From contig JAFEBB010000009.1 of NCBI GenBank assembly GCA_018266075.1, positions 98,055 to 162,054 on the forward strand: a stretch of DNA of 64,000 nucleotides. Direction: 5' to 3'. This document shows, piece after piece, positions 47,983 through 56,128 of the stretch (positions are counted from its first letter, which is position 1; the number at the start of each line of letters is the position of its first letter). The DNA comes from Deltaproteobacteria bacterium (GTDB taxonomy: Bacteria > Myxococcota > Myxococcia > Myxococcales > SZAS-1). The notes under the pieces were generated by a model that worked only from the letters and a program-made list of their open reading frames with translations, had not been told where the DNA came from and did no database searches. The position numbers were made by a program, and so were the translations under genes.

Positions 47983-50286
47983 CTACTTCTTGGCCACGTT
48001 GCGGCCCGGCGCCTTCTCCTTGGCGAGCTGGGCGTCGATGGCGGCCTTGAACTGCTCGATGGGCTGCGCACCCACCAGCTTCTGGCCGGTGATGCTGTTG
48101 CCAGAGCCAGTGCCAATCACGAACGTCGGCGTGCCCGAGACGCCCGCCTTCTGGCCCTGCGCCAGGTCCGCGTCGACCTTCGCCTTGAACTTGCCGCTCT
48201 CCATGTCCGCGTTGAACTTGGACATGTCGAGGCCGGCCGCCTGCGCGTACTGGGGCAGCTGGTCCTTGCCCAGTGCGGTCTGGTGGGTGAAGAGCTGGTC
48301 GTACATCTGCCAGAACTTGCCCTGCTCCGCCGCGGCCAGCGAGGCCTGCGCCGCCGGCATCGCGTTCGGGTGGAAGGGCAGCGGGTTCTGCTTGAAGACC
48401 ACGCGCACCTTGCCCTCGTACTGCTTCTCCACGTCGTTCAGGGTGGCGTAGCCGCGGCCGCAGAACGGGCACTGGAAGTCGCTGAACTCCACGATGGTCA
48501 CCGGCGCGTTCTTCGGGCCGCGCGACGGGGCGTCACCGATTTCCACGGTGATGGGCGCGTCGGGAGCGGGCGCAGCGGCCGCCACCGGGCCTGCCGAGGC
48601 CATGTTCGCCTCGATCAGCTTGGCGTAGAGGTCGTCCGGCTTGACGCCCTTCTTCTCCAGCTCCTCGGCCTTCTTGAGCTGCTCGTCGATGATGGCCTTG
48701 AAGCTCTCGAACGGCTGGGCGCCCGAGATCTCCTTGCCGTTGATGAAGAAGGTCGGGGTGCCGTTGGCGCCCACCGCCTGGGCGGCCTTCTGGTCGTCGC
48801 CGATCTGGGTGGCGACCGCGGGCGAGTCCTTGTCGGCCTTCCACTTGTCGAGGTTCACGCCGGCCTGCTTGGCGTAGTTCTCGAAGTCGGCCTCCTCGAG
48901 GTGCTGCTGGTTCTTGAAGAGCAGGTCGTGCATCTCCCAGAACTTGCCCTGCTCGCCAGCGGCCATGGCGGCCTTGGCGGCGGGCATCGCGTGCGGGTGG
49001 AAGGGCAGCGGCTCATTGCGCCACACGAACTTCACCTTGTTGCCGTAGGTGTCGGTGACCTGCTTGATGGTCGGCTCCACGCGGCTGCAGAACGGGCACT
49101 GGAAGTCGCTCCACTCCACAATCGTGACGGGGGCGGTCTTGGGGCCGCGAACCGGGTTGAAGTTGGCGATCTCCACCTTCTTCACCGACGGACCAGCCGG
49201 CGCGCCGGGGGCGTTGGCGGGAGCGGCGGGGGGCGACTCCACGCCCTTGGCGATGAGCGCGGCGTACAGGTCGCTCGCCTTGGTGCCGCTGGAGAGCTGC
49301 TTCTCGGCCACGGCCTTCTGCTCGTCGATCATCGACTTGAAGCGCTCGAACGGCTGGGCGCCCACGATCTTGTGGCCGTTGATGAAGAACGCCGGGGTGC
49401 CCGAGGCGCCCAGCTTCTGGGCCAGGGCCTGGTCGCGCGAGATGGTCTGCTTGACCTTGTCGCTCTCCTTGTCGGCCTTCCACTTGTCCACGTTCAGGCC
49501 GAGCTGCTTGGCGTAGTTCTCGAAGTCAGCCTCCTCGAGGTGCTGCTGGTTCTTGAAGAGGAGGTCGTGCATCTCCCAGAACTTGCCCTGCTCGCCGGCG
49601 GCGAGGGCGGCCTTGGCGGCCGGGGTGGCGTGCGGGTGGAAGGGGAGCGGGTTCTGCTTGTAGATGATGCGGACGTCGTTGCCGTAGGCCTGGCGAACCT
49701 GGTCCACGGTGCCCTCGGCGCGGCTGCAGAAGGGGCACTGGAAGTCGCTGAACTCCACGATGGTGACCTTGGCGTCGGCGTTGCCGCGAACCGGCGAGTC
49801 GAGCGCGGGCACCTTGTAGACGATGGTCGGGTCATCCGAGGGGCGCGTGGGCGCGGCGGGCTTGCCGCCCTTCATGCGCTGCTCGATCTGCGCCGACGAG
49901 AGGCCCTGCTTGGCGAGGTTGATCGCCTCGGTCAGCTTGGCCGGCGCGGTGGTGCAGTTCGGGTCATGGGTGCGGCACTTGGCCACGGAGTCGTTCTGGC
50001 AGCCGCAGTCGCAGTTGACCTCGTTGGTGGCCTTGAGCACCGAGTACTTCTGCTGCTCGGAGAGGCCGGCGAAGGTGCCGGGCGGGAACTCGCTCTCCTT
50101 GATGAAGTTGGCGGGCAGGTCATTGGGGGTCTTGCCCATGTCGCCGTTGGGGCCGTTGTTGGCGGCCATCGTCGGGGCGTTCGCCGGACCGCCAGCGGTC
50201 ACGGAGGGGCCGGCCGTGAAATGGCCGACACAGAACCCAACCAGGGCGCCCACCACGAGCGCGACAATCCAGTTCGTCTTCTCCAT
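47983..50286 (-). CDS. protein with three tandem DsbA-like thioredoxin domains
   Basis: 767 residues from ATG 50286 (MEKTNWIV). One N-terminal membrane helix/signal anchor, then a Cys cluster (CDCGC...CRTHDPNC), then three DsbA-type domains with active sites CPFCSR, CPFCSR and CPFCGR, each preceded by (A/T)PVTIVE(F/W)SDFQ or similar and ended by a cis-Pro loop (GTPAFFINGHKIVGAQPFERF, GTPTFFINGKEISGAQPFESF, GTPTFVIG...GAQPIEQF). Domains 1 and 2 share long identical runs. It should act in the periplasm on disulfide exchange. Single DsbA domains with a helix are common; three in one chain are not. Confidence 0.88.
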   Translation of the reverse strand: MEKTNWIVALVVGALVGFCVGHFTAGPSVTAGGPANAPTMAANNGPNGDMGKTPNDLPANFIKESEFPPGTFAGLSEQQKYSVLKATNEVNCDCGCQNDSVAKCRTHDPNCTTAPAKLTEAINLAKQGLSSAQIEQRMKGGKPAAPTRPSDDPTIVYKVPALDSPVRGNADAKVTIVEFSDFQCPFCSRAEGTVDQVRQAYGNDVRIIYKQNPLPFHPHATPAAKAALAAGEQGKFWEMHDLLFKNQQHLEEADFENYAKQLGLNVDKWKADKESDKVKQTISRDQALAQKLGASGTPAFFINGHKIVGAQPFERFKSMIDEQKAVAEKQLSSGTKASDLYAALIAKGVESPPAAPANAPGAPAGPSVKKVEIANFNPVRGPKTAPVTIVEWSDFQCPFCSRVEPTIKQVTDTYGNKVKFVWRNEPLPFHPHAMPAAKAAMAAGEQGKFWEMHDLLFKNQQHLEEADFENYAKQAGVNLDKWKADKDSPAVATQIGDDQKAAQAVGANGTPTFFINGKEISGAQPFESFKAIIDEQLKKAEELEKKGVKPDDLYAKLIEANMASAGPVAAAAPAPDAPITVEIGDAPSRGPKNAPVTIVEFSDFQCPFCGRGYATLNDVEKQYEGKVRVVFKQNPLPFHPNAMPAAQASLAAAEQGKFWQMYDQLFTHQTALGKDQLPQYAQAAGLDMSKFNADMESGKFKAKVDADLAQGQKAGVSGTPTFVIGTGSGNSITGQKLVGAQPIEQFKAAIDAQLAKEKAPGRNVAKK

Positions 50287-50617
50287 TGCGTTCCTCACTG
50301 ACCAGGAAAAAGGCGGCGGCCCCCGTCGCGGGCACGGCCACATCCAAAGGGGGCGCTGCTTAACAAAACTGCCCGCGAACAGCAAGCTTGGCTCTGTTCT
50401 CGGTTCGCCAGAGGCTGCCCGGCGGCCTCCAAAACATGACAGGAGTGACCCCAATTCCGCGGAAGTTACACGCGACGTCGGTTGGGCCAGGTTCACGGCT
50501 CGGTGCGGGGATTCCCTCCGTGACTCGGGCGCTCGCTTGCCTGGGGCTCACGGATCGGGCTGCTCGACTGCTCGGCGCCCACTCACTGGAAGCGCGGCGT
50601 CTGATACAAGCGCCCAC
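50287..50617. other. 331-base intergenic region
   Basis: Between the divergent triple-DsbA and TusA-like genes. The DsbA-proximal part holds a promoter candidate (next entry) and a G/C-run leader. The rest, 50390-50617, shows no ORF with coding character, no repeat from the families above and no RNA gene that I can recognise. Confidence 0.5.
50357..50385 (-). promoter_or_regulatory. candidate promoter of triple-DsbA gene
   Basis: Minus-strand TTGCTG, 17 bases, TAAGCA, 71 bases before the ATG. Sigma70-like by eye. Confidence 0.3.
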
Positions 50618-50872
50618 GTGACCGCTCCGGGCGCCATCGCCGAAGAAATCCTCGATGCGCGCGGCCGGCCGTGTCCGTGGCCGATCATCGAAGCCGCCCG
50701 TGTGCTCGCGCGGTTACCGGTGGGCGCGAGGCTCGTTCTCTGGGGGACGGATCCCGCGCTCCCGGCGGACCTGGAAGCTTTTTGCAGCTCAGCCGGGCAC
50801 GCGCTGGAGTCGGTGGAAGACACGCCCGAGGGCATCGTGGGCCGGCTGAGAAAGGGCGGCTTCTCGCGGTGA
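50618..50872 (+). CDS. TusA/SirA-like sulfur carrier
   Basis: 84 residues, GTG start. LDARGRPCPWPIIEAARVLARLPVGARLVLWGTDPALPADLEAFCSSAGHALESVEDTPEGIVGRLRKG follows TusA/YeeD: the CPxP motif (CPWP) near residue 20 carries the persulfide Cys, and a second Cys is at ~53. It probably relays sulfur for tRNA thiolation or other sulfur metabolism. Confidence 0.85.
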   Translation: MTAPGAIAEEILDARGRPCPWPIIEAARVLARLPVGARLVLWGTDPALPADLEAFCSSAGHALESVEDTPEGIVGRLRKGGFSR

Positions 50873-50922
50873 ACAGGCGGCGGTGGTAGCTTGGTCGACG
50901 TCCGGGGGAGAGGACGGGCAAC

Positions 50923-51798
50923 ATGGCGGTGCCGCGGCAAGGGCCGGACGAGCTCTCCGTGAAAGAGCAGCAGCTGGAGAGTTGGGAAGAGAAGCTCGCC
51001 CAGCGCGCCCAGTCCCTCGCGGAGACCGCTCGCACGCTCCAGCAGCGCCGCGCCGCCGTCGGCCCGCTCGCGACCCTCGTGCAGCAGCAGGGCGGGCGGC
51101 CTCCTGCCAAGCTCAACGAGCTGCTCAGCGCCGATCCCATGCTCTCCGCGCCGCACGTGGCGCAGGCCGTCGATCAGGCGGCCGCCGCGCGTCGCATGGC
51201 CGTGGAGCAGCGGCTGCGCGCGGCCCAGGTCTGGGAAGAAGACCTCACCCGCCAGACGGCGGCGCTGAACGCCGTGCTGCAAGGCCTCGTCGCCATGCAG
51301 AAGGAGATGCAGGCGCAGCTCGAGCAGCTCGCGCGTGGGCCGGAGCCGGAGCCGGTGCTGCTCGTGAAGCAGCCGGAGCCGGTGCCGCTTCAGGCGCCCA
51401 AGTCGCCCGCGCAGAAGGCGCGGCCGCCCTCGATTTCGCCGGTGGCCGCAGGGCTCAACAACCGCGTGCACCACCGCGCCAAGCTCAAGGTGCAGGTCGA
51501 CTTCGAGAGCGACCACAACTTCTTCACCGGCTTCTCCTCGGACATCTCCGAGGGCGGTCTGTTTGTCGCGACGGTGAACCTGCAGCCGCTGGGTTCACCC
51601 GTCGAGGTGGCGTTCGCGCTGCCCACGGGCGAGCAGGTGGTGGCCAAGGGCGTGGTGCGTTGGATCCGCGAGGCCAGCGATCAGGACGCCACGGTCCAGC
51701 CGGGCATGGGCATCCAGTTCGAGCATCTGTCGGAAGACGCGCGCGACGCGGTTCACCAGTTCATCAGCCAGCGCGAGCCGATGTTCTACACGGACTGA
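50923..51798 (+). CDS. coiled-coil PilZ domain protein
   Basis: 291 residues. A coiled coil (WEEKLAQRAQSLAETARTLQQRRAAVG), a helical and Pro-rich middle, then a C-terminal PilZ domain: NRVHHRAKLKVQVDFESDHNFFTGFSSDISEGGLFVAT, VRWIREASDQDATVQPGMGIQFEHL. The c-di-GMP-binding RxxxR and DxSxxG motifs are seen as HHRAK and DISEGG. This TIGR02266-type PilZ is typical of myxobacteria. It likely links c-di-GMP to motility or secretion. Confidence 0.85.
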   Translation: MAVPRQGPDELSVKEQQLESWEEKLAQRAQSLAETARTLQQRRAAVGPLATLVQQQGGRPPAKLNELLSADPMLSAPHVAQAVDQAAAARRMAVEQRLRAAQVWEEDLTRQTAALNAVLQGLVAMQKEMQAQLEQLARGPEPEPVLLVKQPEPVPLQAPKSPAQKARPPSISPVAAGLNNRVHHRAKLKVQVDFESDHNFFTGFSSDISEGGLFVATVNLQPLGSPVEVAFALPTGEQVVAKGVVRWIREASDQDATVQPGMGIQFEHLSEDARDAVHQFISQREPMFYTD

Positions 51799-51802
51799 AA
51801 AA

Positions 51803-52123
51803 TCATCCGTCGTCCGGCGAGAGGCAGAACGGGCCCTGGTTCTTGAAGCCGTGGCAGGTGTAGCCCGAGCGGCACTCCACGCTCTCGTTGCAGGCGCGCA
51901 GACAAATCGGGCCTTCGCCGTGGTGGTCGATGCACTCCGAGCCCGTGGGACACGTCGACGAGTCGCCCGGCGTGCAGTGCTCGGTGCAGTAGCCGCCCGG
52001 GAACGTGCCCGCGTGCGAGCAGGTGCGGCCGCCGCAGTCCTGGTCGGTGGTGCACGCGTCGCCGATGCCCGAGCCGCAGCCGGCCAAGCCCAACGCCAGA
52101 ACCAGTAGACTCAAGCGAACCAT
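51803..52123 (-). CDS. small Cys-rich lipoprotein
   Basis: 106 residues from ATG 52123 (ATG 52129 also possible). Lipobox LAGC at ~16. The mature part has 12 or so cysteines: CTTDQDCGGRTCSHAG, CTEHCTPGDSSTC, CIDHHGEGPICLRACNESVECRSGYTCHGF. Same disulfide module as the two large lipoproteins, here without the linker. Confidence 0.75.
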   Translation of the reverse strand: MVRLSLLVLALGLAGCGSGIGDACTTDQDCGGRTCSHAGTFPGGYCTEHCTPGDSSTCPTGSECIDHHGEGPICLRACNESVECRSGYTCHGFKNQGPFCLSPDDG

Positions 52124-52169
52124 GACCACCTCGAACCCGGGGTTTTAAGTCGCCCGGGCGCGATCTAGA

Positions 52170-52185
52170 TTGACTGAAGAGTCAA
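52170..52185. promoter_or_regulatory. TTGACT-N4-AGTCAA operator candidate before fadE
   Basis: A perfect six-base inverted repeat, 32 bases before the acyl-CoA dehydrogenase ATG and 46 before the divergent lipoprotein start. The shape is that of TetR/AcrR-family operators often found at fatty-acid genes. TTGACT could double as a -35 box. Confidence 0.5.
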
Positions 52186-52217
52186 CCTGGGCCCGCGGCC
52201 CAAAGGCAGCGTGAATC

Positions 52218-54017
52218 ATGGCGGCTCGGATGGAAGAGGAGAAGCTCGAAGTGCACCCGGGAGGCTCGTTCCTGGTGCAGGAGGCGGGCAGCGTCCGGAT
52301 TCCCACGCCGGAGGGGTTCAGCGAGGAGCAGCGGATGTACCACCGCACCGCGACCGACTTCGCGAAGCAGCAGGTGGAGCCGCTCGTCGAGCGCATCGAG
52401 AAGAAGGAGCCGGGCCTCTTGCGCGAGCTGTTGCGCAAGGCCGGCGAGCTCGGGCTCTTGATGGTCGACATCCCCGAGAAGCACGGCGGGCTCGGCGGCG
52501 ACCTGACCACGAGCTGCGTGGTGGCCGAGGCGACCGCGCGCAACGGCAGCTGGAGCGTGACCTTCGGTGCGCACGTGGGCATCGGCACCTTGCCCATCGT
52601 GTACTTCGGCACCGACGAGCAGAAGGCGCGCTACCTGCCGCAGTTGGCCACCGGCGAGAAGGTCGCCGCCTACGCGCTCACCGAGCCGGGCTCGGGCTCG
52701 GACGCGCTCGGCGCGCGGACGAAAGCGGTGCTGAGCAAGGACCAGAAGCACTACGTGCTCACCGGCTCGAAGCAGTTCATCACCAACGCCGCGTTCGCCG
52801 ACGTGTTCATCGTCTTCGCGAAGGTGGACGGCGAGAAGTTCACCGGCTTCATCGTCGAGCGCGGCACGCCCGGGTTCACGGTGAACGCCGAAGAGCACAA
52901 GATGGGCATTCGCGGCTCGTCGACGTGCTCGCTCACGTTCGACGACGCGCCGGTGCCTGTTGAAAACCTCCTCGGCGAGATCGGCAAGGGCCACAAGATC
53001 GCGTTCAACATCCTCAACATCGGGCGGCTCAAGCTGGGCGTGGGTGTGCTCGGCGGTATGCGCGCGACGATCGAACGAACGCTCGCGTACGCGCGCGACC
53101 GCAAGCAGTTCCAGACGCCGATCTTCGAGTTCCCGCTCATCCGGGAGAAGTTCGCGCGGATGTCGGCGCTGCTCTACGCGAACGAGTCGATGGCGTACCG
53201 GACGACGGGCCTCATCGACTCCGCGCTCGCGCACCTCGACCGCGCGGATCCGCAGTATCCGAACCACAAAGTGCAGGTGGTCGAGGAGTACGCGCTCGAG
53301 GCGTCGGTGCTGAAGGTGTTCGGCTCGGAGGCGCTGGGAACCGTCGTCGACGAGTGCGTGCAGGTCTTCGGCGGCTACGGCTTCATCGAGGACTACCCGG
53401 CCGAGCGCGCGTATCGCGACGCGCGCATCAACCGCATCTTCGAGGGCACCAACGAGATCAACCGCATGCTCGTCACGGGCATGCTCTTGAAGCGCAGCAT
53501 GAAGGGTCAGTTGCCGTTCCTCGAGTCGGCCGAGCGCATCGTCGCGGAGCTCGATAAAGGCATCGTTCCGCAGCAGAAGGGCAGTGACGCGCTCGCACAC
53601 GAGGCGCACACGGCCGAGCTGTGCAAGGCGCTCGCGGCGGTGGCGTGCAAGACGGCGGTCGAGGCGTTTGGCTTCGAGCTGGAGAAGCACCAGGAGGTGC
53701 TCGCGGCGGTCTCGGACATCGTGATGGAGGCGTACGCGATCGAGTCGTCGGTGCTGCGCACGCGGCAGGCGGCGAGCGCGGGCCAGCTCGATCCGGTGCG
53801 CGTGGCGATGACGCAGCTCTACGCTCAGGAAGGCCATCTGCGTGCGTTCGAGCGCGCGCGGCGCGTGGTGTGCGCGGCGCTGCAAGGCCAGGCCGCGAAG
53901 GACGCGGTGACGAAGCTGCAGAAGCTCTACGTCTTCGAGCCGCGCAATCTGGCCGAGCTGCGGGAGACGATCGTGAACGCGATGGCGAGCGCGCGCGGCT
54001 ATCCGATGCACGTCTGA
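52218..54017 (+). CDS. acyl-CoA dehydrogenase, FadE-type
   Basis: 599 residues. The first ~390 form the ACAD fold (TDFAKQQVEPLVERIEKKE, AYALTEPGSGSDA, LTGSKQFITNAAFADVFIVFAK, GSSTCSLTFDDAPVPVENLLGEIGKGHKIAFNILNIGR), with VFGGYGFIEDYPAERAYRDARINRIFEGTNEINR carrying the catalytic Glu region. The extra ~190-residue helical C-terminus is that of very-long-chain/FadE-like enzymes such as B. subtilis FadE. It performs the first step of beta-oxidation. Followed six bases later by the DUF4259 gene. Confidence 0.92.
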   Translation: MAARMEEEKLEVHPGGSFLVQEAGSVRIPTPEGFSEEQRMYHRTATDFAKQQVEPLVERIEKKEPGLLRELLRKAGELGLLMVDIPEKHGGLGGDLTTSCVVAEATARNGSWSVTFGAHVGIGTLPIVYFGTDEQKARYLPQLATGEKVAAYALTEPGSGSDALGARTKAVLSKDQKHYVLTGSKQFITNAAFADVFIVFAKVDGEKFTGFIVERGTPGFTVNAEEHKMGIRGSSTCSLTFDDAPVPVENLLGEIGKGHKIAFNILNIGRLKLGVGVLGGMRATIERTLAYARDRKQFQTPIFEFPLIREKFARMSALLYANESMAYRTTGLIDSALAHLDRADPQYPNHKVQVVEEYALEASVLKVFGSEALGTVVDECVQVFGGYGFIEDYPAERAYRDARINRIFEGTNEINRMLVTGMLLKRSMKGQLPFLESAERIVAELDKGIVPQQKGSDALAHEAHTAELCKALAAVACKTAVEAFGFELEKHQEVLAAVSDIVMEAYAIESSVLRTRQAASAGQLDPVRVAMTQLYAQEGHLRAFERARRVVCAALQGQAAKDAVTKLQKLYVFEPRNLAELRETIVNAMASARGYPMHV

Positions 54018-54023
54018 GGGGAC

Positions 54024-54380
54024 ATGGGCACCTGGGCCGCCGGACCATTCAGCAACGACGCCGCGCTCGACTACGTCGGCGACGCGGTCGACGAGATCTG
54101 CAACACGCTCGACGCCTTCATGGAAGCGCCCGCGATCGACGAGGGCTTCGACGAGGCGTTCGCGGCCGTGGCGCTCTTGAACGTGCTCTCGCAGCACACG
54201 CCCGCCGCGCCGCCCGAGCCCGAGCGCGTGAAGGAGTGGCAGAAGGCGATGCTCGAGTGCTTCGACGCGGAGATCGATTCCATGCAGCCCGACGCCGCGT
54301 TCAAGCGCGATCACCGCGCGGCGCTCGAGAAGGCCTTCGTGGACCTGCTGGATCGAAGTTCGAAGTTCTGGAAGCGCTGA
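54024..54380 (+). CDS. DUF4259 protein
   Basis: 118 residues. MGTWAAGPFSNDAALDYVGDAVDEI is the DUF4259 signature (MGTWG.GPF.ND.ALD). The rest is helical with a conserved-looking ALEKAFVDLLDRSSKFWKR end. Small cytosolic protein of unknown function. Cotranscribed with fadE by proximity. Confidence 0.8.
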   Translation: MGTWAAGPFSNDAALDYVGDAVDEICNTLDAFMEAPAIDEGFDEAFAAVALLNVLSQHTPAAPPEPERVKEWQKAMLECFDAEIDSMQPDAAFKRDHRAALEKAFVDLLDRSSKFWKR

Positions 54381-54414
54381 GTTGATAGCCTGGGTGCTCC
54401 CATCCGGAGCGCCC

Positions 54415-55083
54415 ATGAGCGAGTCCCGCCCCGACGTGATTCAGGTCGAAGTCCGTCTCGAAGAAGAGGTCGAAGCCAGCCACGCGTTCCTGCACGTGAC
54501 CGTGAAGGGCAGCTCGCTCGTCACCGGCAACGCCGCGCTCACCAAGGCGCGCGAGGTCGCCGCGCTCGTCCAGGCGCTCGAGGGCGTGGGCGTGAGCCAG
54601 AAAGAGATCCGCGTCGAGAACATCTACGCCGAGGTCTCGAGCGGCTTGCTCACCAAGAGCTCCTCCGCGACGTACACGCTGCGCGTGCGCTGCAACAAGC
54701 TCGACACGCTCGCCGACGTGCTCGGCGCCATCACCAGCCAGAAGACCGTCGAGCTCGAGTCGCTCGAGTGGGGCTACCCCGATGATGACGCGCTCAAGAC
54801 CGCGTGGCTCGTGAAGTGCGCGGAGCGCGCGAACGAGCGCGCCAAGCAACTCGCGGAGGCGCTGGGCGTGAAGCTGCTCGGCGTGCATCGATTTGGCGAG
54901 CCGGAGCTGTCATCGCACGCGCAGATGTATCGCGGCGCGCCGGGCGCGGTGGGCGGCAGCTACGACGGGTCGGCGCCGATGAGGCGCAAGATGGGCGCGG
55001 CGGATCTTGGGCTCGCCATCGCGCACGCCAAGAAGGTCGATGTGCGCGCGGTGGTGGAGTATCGGGTGTCGGCGTTCAGCTGA
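54415..55083 (+). CDS. SIMPL domain (DUF541) protein
   Basis: 222 residues from ATG 54415 (GGAGC upstream). FLHVTVKGSSLVTGNAALTKAREVAALVQALEGVGVSQKEIRVENIYAEVSS is the SIMPL/DUF541 pattern; the second half is the usual NDALKTAWLVKCAERANERAKQLAEALGVKLLGV. No signal peptide, although many SIMPL proteins are exported. Function unknown. It overlaps the convergent phosphomevalonate kinase gene by eight bases. Confidence 0.85.
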   Translation: MSESRPDVIQVEVRLEEEVEASHAFLHVTVKGSSLVTGNAALTKAREVAALVQALEGVGVSQKEIRVENIYAEVSSGLLTKSSSATYTLRVRCNKLDTLADVLGAITSQKTVELESLEWGYPDDDALKTAWLVKCAERANERAKQLAEALGVKLLGVHRFGEPELSSHAQMYRGAPGAVGGSYDGSAPMRRKMGAADLGLAIAHAKKVDVRAVVEYRVSAFS

Positions 55084-56056
55084 CGCGAAGCCCGTCCGAT
55101 ACCCGCACCGGCAGCGCTTCGAAACCATTTCGTTTCAATTCGCCGAGGGCAGCCATGAGCGCGCGCGCGTCGAAACCCGCGAGCAGCGCGCCATCTCCGC
55201 CGCCGGCGCCCGAGACCTTCGCCGCGAGCCCATGCGCGCGCCCAATCTCCTGGATCGCGGCGAGCTGCTTCGTCACCACGCCCACGCCCGCGCGCGTTCC
55301 GAGCTTGGCGAGCCAATCGCCCGAGGCATTCAAGGCTTCAATCGCGCGCGACAGACGCTTCTCGCGGAGCGCATCCACGAACGCGCGCGTGAGCTCGGCC
55401 GACTCATTCGCCAACGCTGCTCGCTCCGCCGGCTTGAGCGCCGCTTCCACGGCCGCCACCATCGACGGCGTCTTCGCCGAGCGCCCGCTGAACACGAGCG
55501 CGAGCACGAAGCCCGTCGCGTCGAGCGGATCCACAATCGGCTTCGGTCGCTCGGCTTGCTCCACGGGCCAGCGCTGGTAGCGAATCACGCCACCGAAGCA
55601 GGCGGCCGCGACGTCGCCATTCGAGCCGCGCTGGCCTTGCACCTCCCAGTGCGCCTGCGCCGCGAGCGGAAACACGCGCTCGGGATTCGCATCGCCGAGC
55701 GCAGCCGCCACCGCGATCGCCGTCGCCGACGCGCTCGTTCCCAGCCCGAGCTTCTGGCCCTTCGGCCCCGACTCGCCCGCGGAGATGTGCAGCGTGAATC
55801 CGCGCTCCGGCCTCGCGAGCTCGACCGCGCGCCGAACGAACTTCGAAGGCTCGACAGGACCCGTCCAATCGATTCCGCTCTTCGATTGCACGCCGCGTGA
55901 AGTCCCGCCGGGGACGCGCAGCTCGAACGCCTCGTCGTCGCGCGGGGTGAGCGTGGCGTGCAAGCGCGGCTCGACGGCAGCGAGCGTCGCGGGCGCGCCC
56001 CAGAGCACCGCGTACTCGCCGGTGAGGAAGAGCTTTCCGGGCGCCGAGAGCTTCAT
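55076..56056 (-). CDS. mvaK2: phosphomevalonate kinase
   Basis: 326 residues, GHMP kinase: N-terminal SAPGKLFLTGEYAVLWGAPATLAAV, ATP loop LGLGTSASATAIAVAAAL, and the C-terminal loop KVSGAGGGDGALL. It phosphorylates 5-phosphomevalonate, the fourth mevalonate step. It is a plus strand away from the main mevalonate operon: a transporter gene lies between. The C-terminal NGFEALPV is coded by AT-rich codons within a palindrome. Confidence 0.88.
   Translation of the reverse strand: MKLSAPGKLFLTGEYAVLWGAPATLAAVEPRLHATLTPRDDEAFELRVPGGTSRGVQSKSGIDWTGPVEPSKFVRRAVELARPERGFTLHISAGESGPKGQKLGLGTSASATAIAVAAALGDANPERVFPLAAQAHWEVQGQRGSNGDVAAACFGGVIRYQRWPVEQAERPKPIVDPLDATGFVLALVFSGRSAKTPSMVAAVEAALKPAERAALANESAELTRAFVDALREKRLSRAIEALNASGDWLAKLGTRAGVGVVTKQLAAIQEIGRAHGLAAKVSGAGGGDGALLAGFDARALMAALGELKRNGFEALPVRVSDGLRVS
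55121..55136. repeat. GAAAC-CATTTC-GTTTC palindrome in mvaK2
   Basis: Sixteen-base site of the AAAC-N6-GTTT type. The coding strand reads TTG AAA CGA AAT GGT TTC GAA. With its right flank AATTCGCCG it resembles the xdhA site over 28 bases. Confidence 0.55.
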
Positions 56057-56128
56057 GAGCGCGGCGAGGATACCGCGCGGCAGCACATGAAGCATGTGCG
56101 CGCTTCGCGGGTTACGCTGCGTGCTCGG

